DNA from: Trema orientale
Lineage: Eukaryota; Streptophyta; Magnoliopsida; Rosales; Cannabaceae
Direction: 5' to 3'
Length of the DNA: 64,000 bases
Assembly: GCA_002914845.1 (NCBI GenBank)
Contig: JXTC01000745.1
Location: forward strand, 1-64,000
Below, in pieces: positions 1 to 10,491 of this stretch (the first letter of the stretch is position 1; every line of letters begins with the position of its first letter). Made by a program: the position numbers and the translations under genes. A model generated the notes under the pieces. The model worked only from the letters and a program-made list of their open reading frames with translations, was not told the DNA's origin and did not search any database.

Positions 1-768
1 TTTTTTTTTCAGTTTTTCCTGGTCTTTCCTTTCTTCATTGATTTCTGGTTGGTGGCACCTTAAACAAATAAGTTTTTATATTTCATTTTTTATTAAATAA
101 TATGTTAAAATTGTAATAAAAATAATAAGAAAAAGAACGTATGGAAGGTGGTACTGTCTAGTAGTTAAGCGTCTGCAGGCTGGAAAATTTGTTCCAAAAA
201 AAAAAAAAAGAGTTATAGGTAATTTTAATTCGTCCTATCATTTTAAAGATCCTAACAGCGTAATGGTTTTAACTTTTTAACGTAATGATCTTCTCTCCTT
301 TATTTTGTCAGGTTAGTCCGAAGTATGTACTAAGAAATTTGTACAAACTACAAAGGACCTTGCCACAAGAAGTTCAAACTTCACACGTAATAAAATATTA
401 CTAATTTACCATATAGCTTCGCATTCAGTCCATGGAAAGATTATTGTTAAAAAAGAACACTTTCTTTAAAAATAAAAAAATTAAAAAAAATTAAAAAAAA
501 AAAAAGAGAAAATGGTCTATTGCTTGATTCTAATATATACATAAGATCGAGATCAAAGTCAAAATTATACAGAATTTACCCTTTTTGTTTCCCATCGTGT
601 AGGTTAAACTCATTTGACATTTCAAATATGCATGAGATATGAGAACAGTCTTGCTTCTTAAAGGATAAATTCAACAGTACATTCGATTCACAGCAATTGC
701 ATATTTACATTCACAAAATAAAACATGAAAACTACTTTGACAGTATACTCGTACCTCAAAAACCTGGT
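1..768. other. AT-rich 3' flank of the MBD gene
   Basis: No gene seen. The stretch holds A-runs and probably the 3' UTR and polyadenylation region of the MBD gene. A short motif near 150-180 resembles the head of a tRNA-derived SINE but is too short to call. Confidence 0.
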
Positions 769-3700
769 TTAAGGAAAGTTCTCATCATGGAGGGATGATA
801 TAAAGGTTTCAGACCACTTTCGCTTCGTAGTTTCTGGGACCATAAACTTATCAACGAAGGGATTCCACATATCTCCCCCAGGACCAGCAAGAACCCAATT
901 TACGCTTGATGGTGGGTAGGCAAAATCATTTATTGAGGGTTCAACTTTCTCTCCAGAAGCACTTTTATTCGGCGAATCAGAATGGTCCAGATTCTGGAAA
1001 AGACAGATGAAACGAATATGGTCATTGATCGAATCATCAACTACAAAACTAACTAGTCCATAAACTTACTTCAGAATCATTGCCAGGCATGACTTCCTTT
1101 GACGTAGTTGTATTTTCTTTAGATTTTGTAGGGTGTTCATCAACAACTTCCGTAGAATGTATCTCATCAGGTACATATTCATTCTCGGTATCAGATTTGC
1201 TTGAAACCTGAAAATGAAGCAAAACTGAATTCAAAGGATCAAAGACTCTAATAAAGACTACTTGCCTAGCTGTAACTTGTAATTGATTTTACGTTAGTAG
1301 GCTCGTGGGAATGTTTGAATGCCATGAGTGTCATCGTGTATTCCTTTCCATCTTTTAAGTGTCTCTCAACAGCTCTTAAGGAGCGGAATTCATTTCCGGT
1401 CTCTGGCTCAATATAAAACTGCATATATAAACTAAATGTAAAACACACTAGCTTCTGACGGTTAATATACTTACAAATGAAATAACATTAGCCATTAGGA
1501 AACAATGAATTGCTAGCATTCACTGACAATATGGTTTCAACATGTACATGCATCCGTATATCTAATGTATAGGATATCGATAGATTGCAGAGGCAAAGAT
1601 ATCACTGTGCAAAGTATTAGCTATAGCTCAAAAGATGCAATTGCCTTCAGCAAGTACATAACGTGATAAACTCAGTACAACAAAGAACAAGAGAGGCAGT
1701 TAAAATTGAAAACAAAAATGATACCTTGTCAAAGCTTTTACCATAACCCCTATACTGTCGTCGCTTTTTCTTAATGATCCAACCATGAGGTAGTACAAAG
1801 TCCAAGGTGCTCTTGCTCTTGGTTGTAAGAGGAGTAAGTTGCATCTGCAGTAGTTTTGGTACTGTCAGTCTGTCAGTAAGGATTTTCCTTCTACATTTAA
1901 TCATTACAAAATGAAACTCCTCCTTCAGTAATTCGGATTGGCTAATGCAGTGATTTCAGAAACTTCCAAAAATCCATTAAAGGTCAACTCTTTTCCCTTG
2001 TAATATCACTATAGGTGCCTATATATCCAAAGAGGCCTAAGTATGAAGAGTATACCAGACTATAAAACCATCGAAGTTTGGAAACTTCAAGCCGTGCATG
2101 TTAGTTATGAGAATTGACTTCAATAGTTTAACGTTAAATGCATAAAATCACAATAGTCTTAATTTCTTCATTCATACCCACAAGTAAAGCGCCCTTATAT
2201 AGTGGTTCTCTTTCAACCACGAGTACCATGTCAAAAGATTCTACGCAACATCTGGTGTTATATACAAGATATTGAACAGTGGGTTTTAATTTGAGGATAA
2301 ATGGCTTTTAACAAGGTCAAACTTTGACAAAATTTTTCTTCTTTCTTTTCTTTTCTACTGGTTAGACTTTGTTATGTCACTAGTATTCATTATACTTTGT
2401 TGCAAATTCATTGCAAACCTTCAGGAAATATATCCCATCGGATACATTTTCGCTCTGCAAACCAAGTCTGCGTAAAAGCTGAAACTGAATCACAGCTGTA
2501 CCGGTGAAGAATCATAGGAATCAAATAATAACCGTTCCATGTCTTGTAATTAAACTCAAATGATGCCTTATGGGATGTTAAATTTTAAAATACCTCGTGT
2601 GGCATTGTGTCTTCATTTGTTTCTTGAAGACGTCTCTCCAATACCTTTAGTGGTGTTTTATCTTTCTTTGTTTCTTGAAGATGTCTCTCGACAGCTCTTA
2701 AGGAGCGGAATTGCTTTCCAGTACCTGGCTCGATGTAGTACTGCAAAAGTAAATCAGCAGGTAAATTCTCTAGCTTCTGATAGAGCCAAATGCATGATAA
2801 TGAGAAAACATCAGCATTGAATTGTCAGCATTCGTGCATCCATGTATCTATGTACATGCAAAGAGCAACCAATATATACCACAAGGTAATACATGATTGC
2901 ATTTCGCAAAATTTAACCACGCTCAAAAAGATGCAATTGCCTTCAACAAGTACAGAAGCAATTTTCCCCCTTTTTTTGCTGAACAAGGCACATAATATGA
3001 TAAATCCTGAACACAAAAAACTAGAGAAGCAGCAAAAATTTGGAAAGAAGAGATATACCTTATCAATGACACCAGCAGAAACTCCCGCTCGTCTTTGTTT
3101 TGTTTCTATTATCCATCCATCAGGTAGTGTAACGTTTGAGGTGAAGGGAATAATTTGCTTCTGCAGTAGTATTCGACTGTCAATGAAGATTTCCTCTTGT
3201 ATTTGGTCAAGAAATTTGAATTCTTTCTTCTGCAGTTTGGATTGCTAATGCAGCACTAAAAGTTTAAATCATTCCCTCTTATCTTACCAAGTACCATAGA
3301 TGTCTACATATTCAAAAAGGCCCATCAGACAAGATTTCATACCAAGTATAAATCATTAGTTTTTGGACCTTTCAAGCCGTGCCTGTAATTCTATGAATCG
3401 ACTTCAATTGTTAATATAAAAATGCATAAACACAATGGACTAAACTTTATTGAGTATCACCCAAAAAAATATCACACTCATACCATGTAAGAAAAACATC
3501 TGCACAACTTTTATGGTAAGAGAATGCTAGAATGCTTGAATAGCATTCTTGCTTGATATATGATATATCTAGGTATAAGCATCCGGTGTAAATTTGAGTC
3601 TAAATGTCATTTAAACTAGCTGGAAGAATGAAGGACTTGATATATTAGATGATACTAATATTATTGTCTCCATGCTATTGCTTAAGCTCCCTATGAAATC

Positions 3701-5213
3701 ACCCACTCCATCCCACCCCTCACAAGCACCTATTTGCACAAGCATTTTAGGTTCTGTGAGCAAGTTTTGCAGCTTCTTTTTCTTTTTTCAATAATTTATT
3801 TTCTATAAATTTGATTTCTTGAGCCTTTAGTAGGCAATCCGGATGTTGTTCATGTATAAGACTCCAAATATAACCATAGCTCTAAAAGTAAGTTAAATAA
3901 GAAAAAAATCAAAGCAAATGCCAACATGTTCCATTTTACAATACTAACCTGAATAAGAGACTTTACTGAGACAGAAAGACAAGTAGGCATATGCCTCCGT
4001 TTAAACAAGTTCTTTCTTCGGTTAAAATTAAAGTCACAAGGCAAACAGATTAGACCACAATACAGATGAAACCTAATGTCATCCTCCAAAGAAAAGATTA
4101 ACCTAAATGAGCTTAAAGCCTTACAGTTGTATTCTTATAACATAATGTAAAGAGTATATACAATGCTTCAAGTTCAAGACTTACACATTCATCGCCCAAT
4201 TCTTTTAACGCCACCGATCCTTTTGAAACCCCTGATTTTTTTGTCACCTTGGCTGGGGATGCATCTGTTTCTCCATATGTTAGGTATCTCTGAACTGCTC
4301 TCAGCGACCGAAACATCTTTCCTGTACCAGGTTCGTAGTAATACTGCAACAAAGTCTTATCACATTAAGATTCCAAAACATATTTCCTATACCGGGTATA
4401 GGGTAATACCGCAACAAACGTTGAGATAATCAACGTTTAGAAGTATAATACATACAGCCACAGTTGGATTTTAGTTTTCAGGGAATTGATTATCCAAGCA
4501 CTATATTATAAAAAAGTGATAAAGACTGCATGTAATATTCAGTTGCATCATAAACAACTTCTCAAAGCCATTTTCGTTAAATGTTAGAATAGCCCACTCG
4601 TTTTTAACTTAACATGAGATCACTTAAGAGTTGGTCATAACTTTCATCCCTGGCATGTAGAACAAAATTGGCATTTACCAGCACAAAAATAAATTTAAGG
4701 CCAATAACCAAAGGATTTTTATTATTATAATAATTATTATTATTATTGTAAATTTCCCTTGAAAATGAAGCTAAAGCATGCAATTGAAGAACTGATTCAC
4801 GAAAAAAAAAAAAGAAAGATAACCACACACACGAATTCATGCAATTAATCTCCAATACACCAATCAATGCATACTTTCTTGTAAATGTAGCTTAGAATAA
4901 TGCGAGCCATTTCAACAATTTACATAAATAAATAAATAAAATAGTAATTAATTCCTATTCCTTTTTTTTTTTTTCCTGGCAAAAAAGAAGGGAAAAAAAA
5001 AAGGAGGGATACCTTGTCAACGTGGTGTGGTGCGCGGGAAGGGGAATTGAGGCGAGGCTTTTCCTCAACCAACCAATCATGAGGCAGTTGGAATGTCGCT
5101 GAGGAGGTGGAGCCGACCTGCAACTGGTTTTTCCGGTCACCGGATTCTGCTGCTGCTTCTCTCCTGCATGGTGGTCGTACCACCGGCATTTGGGCTCGGG
5201 ACTTGAGCTTCAT
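769..5213 (-). CDS. MBD7: Methyl-CpG-binding domain protein with three MBDs (MBD7-like), 8 exons
   Basis: Exons read on the minus strand: 5013-5213, 4185-4343, 3059-3160, 2594-2740, 1725-1844, 1293-1418, 1070-1207, 769-993. All introns are GT-AG and phase 0, giving a 405-residue protein. It has three MBD modules, each split by an intron just after a conserved 'DK': LPHDW (about residue 43) with YYYEPGTGKMFRSL (68); LPDGW (132) with YYIEPGTGKQFRSL (155); LPHGW (221) with FYIEPETGNEFRSL (244). The C-terminus has WVLAGPGGDMWNPF (364) and ends SETFISSLHDENFP, like the C-terminal segment of Arabidopsis MBD7 that contacts the IDM anti-silencing proteins. By homology it is a nuclear reader of methylated CpG linked to active DNA demethylation. 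The start is the first in-frame ATG (5211-5213) after an upstream stop. Exons 3 and 5 could begin further upstream at other AG sites. Family call is strong; MBD7 orthology is likely. Confidence 0.
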
Positions 5214-6533
5214 GCTTATGGCTCCCCAGTCTCCGCCACCTCTCACTCTACCGGTTGCTCCGGTTCCGTCGGTGGACCACCGTCAGAGCAGTTGAGGTCT
5301 AAATTAAGAAAATTCAGTGAATTTTCACTTTCAAGTACGTCCTCTGTGATTTGGGGGTGGGGACATTGATGAGATTTTGGAGAATGGTTAATTTACAATT
5401 TTGTACTTTATATTTGCTAGTGTCTCTTATTATACTTCCCATTTAAAATTGGTGACAAATACAAATTTTGATTACTGAGTTCATCTAAATATTCTTTTAA
5501 ATTTAAACATATTTTCAGAAAATAATTTAAATTCAAAACTAAATTAATAATTAAGATAACAAATATGTGAAAATTCTATTGTCCTATCATCTTCTATATT
5601 TAAAATTTGTGATAAATTTATATCTCGTATGTATGTTAATTTTGACGACTGAATTTATTATCCAAATACTCTGCTAATTTAAATATATATTTTTTAAAAA
5701 AATTAATATAAATTCAAAACTAAATTAGAATTAATAATTAAGATAACAAATATTTCAAAAATTTTACATACATATTGTTACGTATTTTAAATATGAAAGA
5801 TAATATTGACAGTAGTCAAAATACAAAGTAGCCAAAGGTAAACTATCTCTTTCTTTATTCTGAAAAAACCTATCTCTTTCTGAAAAATGCTACTCTATTC
5901 TTAAATTTTTTATAAAAAATTATTAAAATACTTTTAAGGAATGATTCCAAAAACACCCCTCTATTATGATTAAATATTACGTTTAACCTTCTGTTCTTTA
6001 AAAACCCAAAAATATCTCTCTATTTTTTGAAATAGGAAAAAAGTATACCTATTACTTTTTTAGTCAAACATAAAATGTGAAATATCTATAATACCCTTAA
6101 ATATATTTCAAAAACCTATTATCAAACACTCCCTATTATCCAATTAATTTTCGTTTAAAAAATAATAAGAATAACACATTATTTTTTTTGCAAATTATAA
6201 AAAAATTTAATAATATTTTTTTTAATAAATCTTTAGATTAATATTTTTTTAAAGAAATAAATCAGGAGTTGTTTGGATATCAATATTCTAAGAGTGTTAA
6301 TGTCATTTAGAAATGAATTTAGTCAAAAATTTGACCGAAAATAGAAAAATGGTTATATTTTTGTTTTAGAAAATAGAAGAGATACTTTTGGATTTTATGA
6401 TAACAAAATATGATATTTAACTAAAACACCAGAGGTATTTTTGGGATTATCTCTACTAACTAATTACTATAGGATTAGGGTCGGTGCCACGTGCGGAAAG
6501 GACTTTCATTGGCCCAATAAATAACATGGAAGA
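5214..6533. other. Upstream region of the MBD gene and AT-rich intergenic DNA
   Basis: 5214-5300 is fairly GC-rich and probably holds the 5' UTR and core promoter of the MBD gene on the minus strand. An in-frame stop lies shortly upstream of the chosen ATG. The rest is AT-rich with no convincing coding frame. A CACGTG (G-box) lies near 6488. Confidence 0.
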
Positions 6534-6924
6534 GTAAAATAAGGGTTTCTAACACTTTTACTATAAAGACAAAAAAGAATTACAAAAATATATAGGTCAA
6601 TTTTTTTTTCCTATTCCCATAAGGTTTTTATTAGAAAAATATCACTTTTTAAAAAAATTTAGAAAAATACCATTTTCAAAATGGTTACTAGTTACCAGTT
6701 ACTGAAAACTGGTTACTGATTACCAGTTATAAATACCTTTGGTGATTAGTTACCAGTACTCGAAAACTGGTTACAGGTTGTTAATTACTATTTTAAAAAT
6801 GGTATTTTTTAAATATTTTTAAAAAACGGCGATAAAAACTGTGCTAGATTTGCAAAAAACACAACGCATCGTATTTTTGTAATTTCTAAAAAAGCCGTAG
6901 AGGACCTAATGTTCACTAAAACAA
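6534..6924 (-). mobile_element. MULE-type MITE, GGTTACTAG family, copy A
   Basis: The element (6543-6915, 373 bp) starts GGGTTTCTAACAC and ends with a decayed CCTAATTTCCC. Between these lie palindromic AT-rich arms (aaaaatggtattttt) and a core of repeated ACTGGTTAC / ACTAGTTACCAG words. The flanks GTAAAATAA and CTAAAACAA match at 7 of 9, fitting a degraded 9-bp target duplication. It is in the opposite orientation to copies B and D. No coding frame. Confidence 0.
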
Positions 6925-7022
6925 GCATACAACGACGTCTTTAAAGTAGTATTGGGCTCATATCAAGGCCCAATATGAATTCACAATAGAAGCCTAGCCC
7001 AACGTTTCAATTCCACGTAAAA

Positions 7023-7437
7023 ATTTGTAAAGGGGAAATTAGAAAATATACGGTATTTCTGAAAAAAAAAAATTGGAAAAATAAGGTGATTTTGTATTTT
7101 TCACGGTGCAGTACGGTTTTTATTAGAAAAATACTGTTTTTTTAAAAAATATTTATAAAAATATCATTTTTTAAAATAGTAACTAGTTTCTAGTAACCAG
7201 TTTCCAGAAATTGATAACTAGTAATCTAAGATATTTATAACTGGTATATAACTGGTAACCAGTTTCTAGAAACTGGTAATCAGTAACTATTTTAAAAATG
7301 GTAATTTTCTAAATATTTTTTAAAAAGTGATATTTCCGTAATTCAAATTGTACAAAAATTGGAAAAGACCTAACTTCTCTATTTTTATAATTCTTTTCGG
7401 TTTTTGTAGGTATAAGCGTTAGGAACCCATTTGTAAA
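7023..7437 (+). mobile_element. MULE-type MITE, GGTTACTAG family, copy B
   Basis: The element spans 7032-7428 (397 bp), beginning GGGGAAATTAG and ending GGAACCC. A perfect 9-bp direct repeat ATTTGTAAA lies on both sides (7023-7031 and 7429-7437), the length made by Mutator-like transposases. The interior has the ACTAGT/ACCAGTTTC repeated core and palindromic arms. Non-autonomous. Confidence 0.
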
Positions 7438-9133
7438 CAATGTTATCGTGGGTATATATCAGAATTACCACGCTAGTCGCTAACAGTGTGTCCAGTGTCT
7501 GAACAATTTTAATCTCATATTTTTGCCATGTATGTCCAATTTATCAACAGTGAATGTTTTCTTACCATCACATTATGTTAATTTGCATTCAGCTTCAATT
7601 TTAATTTGACCTTTTAATAAAATATAGTATTTAGAACACGAATTATTGAGGAAATCTCGAGCTTTCTTTCTCTAAAGAAGCTAGTCTTCTTTTTTCTTGC
7701 CTTTCATAGTATGTTTACAAAATCTCAATGCAAATTAATTATGATCAGGTAAATGATTCCTATTGAGGTGTTCACCGTCTTCTAAAATATTAGAATTGGA
7801 GAACTTTGCATGATCAAGTGAAATCAGAAGTAAACTACGGGAATACTAATCCCCACCGAATGTCATCATATAACGGTTTCTTTCTCCCTTTTTACTATTA
7901 AAATCCTAGAAGGCTATTTTACACAATTAATTATTTTATAATGTTATGTAGAACATGCATAGTTGTAATTACGACCTAAAAAAAGGTATTCTGATTACAT
8001 TTTTTGGATTGACACCTCTTCTGTCATTTTAAGTAAAACAATATAATAAAACTCTGTCTCATCTGCTTTTTACTCTCTCATTCACATCTACCCCTCATTT
8101 AATTGGATTATAATTACAGTTTAGTTAACATGCCACTAATTTCCTCTTCACTTTTGTTGCACTGTTAATAATCCTGTGAAGGTATATATTCTTATAGATA
8201 TAAATGTATTGCGGTTGAATTCGGTCCACTTGAACCTTGATATGTGTCAATTTTGTTTATTTTTATAAAGATTTTCTAGATTTGAAATTTCTACAATTCA
8301 ATAGTAAAAAACTTAACTACTTAAAAGATAATCTCCATGGGAAATTCATCAATTTTTCAATTAAAAATGCCATCTCAAATGGTGGATACATGCTCTATTG
8401 TATGATCTTATAGGGTGCTGTGTGCATTATCAAAATCCTGTGCACAAATTGCTTCTCTCTGGTTGTACGTCAGTGATTCAGTATGTCAAAATAGTTTAGA
8501 TGATGGTTTATTGTTATAGTTTAGTTGTAATTTGATCTTTTATATTGTCAGTGTTTCTTGCTTGGAATCTGAATGCTATTGGAGGGTAAATACTGTTATA
8601 CAAATTATCTAAATTTAAGTCATTAATTACATAAATCTGGATGATAATTAGAGTAAAAAGATAAAAAAAAAAAAAAGACACACAAAAAAACAACAGAGAG
8701 AGAGAGAGACAAAAAAAAACAAAAAAAAAGAAAAAAAAAAAACTATAACTACCAAAGATCAAGATCTGAGTTGATTAAAACCACCACAGATCTAGATTTT
8801 GGTAGAATTATGACTTATCGAATATAATGATTGTTCAAAGACATAACGAAAAAAACAAACTCCCCACTGGAGAGAAAGATCCAAAAGATCTCCCTCTCCG
8901 ACGGGTTAGATAAAAAGAAAAAAAAAGACTTTTATCCGGTTAGAAGAAATGAATAAAAGAAAAGGAGAGATGAGAGAAAATAAGTAGTTTTAATTTGACA
9001 GTTACATTGGATTCCTCATTTTTCTTATTGTTTAATTTGAAATGAAATTAGCATTACTCTCTTTATTGAAAAAGCAAAAAAAAAAAAGAAGAATTATTGT
9101 ACTATTAGAAGATGTGTTATATCTTTCTTTTCA
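7438..9133. other. AT-rich intergenic DNA
   Basis: No gene seen. The stretch has A-rich low-complexity sequence at 8660-8745, a short GA run near 8695-8710 and no long coding frame. Confidence 0.
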
Positions 9134-9271
9134 ATATATATAGGGCTATATAATCTGTATTTTTTTTTACCTATCTATAGGTTTCTTTTTAGTTGTTGTA
9201 TCAATAATTATCTAACGGCTATCATGATTTTAGTAATTGAAAAAAAAAATAAAAATAAATACACATTAATG

Positions 9272-9302
<31 letters not shown>

Positions 9303-9407
9303 ACCTTTCACCATGAAAAGACGTGCATGATAAATTTTAATTGGGTAAAACAATACTTATAGACAGTTAAAAAAAATATACCTACTGGATTAGTACCCAT
9401 ATATATG
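9134..9407 (+). mobile_element. Second MULE-type MITE family, copy 1
   Basis: The element (9143-9398, 256 bp) begins GGGCTATATAATC and ends GATTAGTACCC, so the ends are inverted repeats of the form GG...AATC. The flanks ATATATATA and ATATATATG match at 8 of 9. The internal sequence (atctaacggcta; catgaaaaga-gtgcat; ttttaatt-acaaaacaatacttat) recurs in the copy at 33157-33398. It contains a CT microsatellite at 9276-9302. Confidence 0.
9276..9302 (+). repeat. (CT)n microsatellite
   Basis: An uninterrupted run of CT dinucleotides inside the MITE. The sister copy at 33157-33398 has only a short ctctctct here, so the run grew after insertion. Confidence 0.
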
Positions 9408-9416
9408 TAAGGGTGC

Positions 9417-10281
9417 CTAGTGGCGAAGCCAGAAGGTTTTTTTTGCAGGAGTGAAAATAAATTTTTTTAATACAATAATAAATAGAATATGATCGACGAA
9501 TTTTCATATTTTAAAAGCACTATATAATAATCTCGTTGTGAGTGTCATATTATCAAAAACAAAATTTTTAGATCTATGTAACCTTTATAAACATACAAAC
9601 TATAGACTAATCAGAATTTTAATTAAAAAAATAAGCATAAAAGATATAACTAATGACATCAACTTATTATAAATTAAAGGAAAATACCTACTACTACCCA
9701 ATCCCCACCCCACACCATTAGGGATCATAAGTTTTCACGCCTAACCCCGGTGTGACTCGAACCTAGGACTGAGATCTCAGGTAGTGGGTACTCTTACCAT
9801 TTGAGCCAACCCACTTTATCCGATACACCGTGTAGTTATATATATATATATGTCTTGACTAGCCTATAGAGTTGGAGTTATTAGAAATAAAGAAAATTTT
9901 TCCAAATCCCAATTTCTGCCTCTCAATTTTAGTTTTAGAAAAATTGAATAGAAAATAAAAGTTAAAAATTAAGCGAGTCTTAAGTTAGGGAAAAAAGAAA
10001 TGATAATTCACATCTTATATAGGAATAAAACTAGAAATAAAAATCTTAATAGGACTAAAGTAAAATAAAATCTTATATTGCACTAACTATGAAATAAATA
10101 AATAAAACTAAAGTTGTATAATGGCAACAATTTCTCACATATCAAAAATATGGATAAAACTAGAAATAAAAATCTTAATAAGACTAAAATAGAAAATAAA
10201 ATTTCAAATAGTACTAAAAGATAAATTAAAAAAAATTTAGGGGGCCAACGGCCCCAATTGCCCCTCTTGGCTCCGCCCATG
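9417..10281. mobile_element. Non-autonomous TIR element (possibly hAT), ends CTAGTGGCGAAGCC / GGCTCCGCCCATG
   Basis: The left end CTAGTGGCGAAGCCAGAAGG pairs with the inverted right end CATGGGCGGAGCCAAGAGG. The form resembles the CAGTGGCGGAGCC ends common in plant hAT-like repeats (family from memory). I found no clean target duplication, so the boundaries and superfamily are tentative. A SINE copy sits inside at about 9640-9815. No transposase frame. Confidence 0.
9640..9815 (-). mobile_element. tRNA-derived SINE, copy 1
   Basis: Read on the minus strand it starts GTGGGTTGGCTCAAATGG (pol III A-box like), then GGTTCGAGTCA (B-box) about 45 bases on. It ends with a segment shared with the copies at 31056, 32770 and 55944 (ATAAGTTGATGTCATTAGTTA). 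No target duplication recognised, so the 3' boundary is approximate. Confidence 0.
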
Positions 10282-10491
10282 TGTGTCATATGGCATAATC
10301 CGTGCACTTAGCATATGTTGACAATATGGCATACTTTTCCCAACGTATAACCTTTTTTTGCAGAGTCTATTACTAGGGGTTTGTAACATGCTTAGTAGTA
10401 TTAAAAGTACAGCAACCAAATGAATTTCCATTATAGTCTGATAAGGCCCACAGCTTAAAGTTTCAAGTTCAAACCTCTATTATGTCTGTGG

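Noticed and set aside
2790..3248. 152-codon plus-strand frame
   Set aside because: It is antisense to the second MBD exon and neighbouring introns of the MBD gene.
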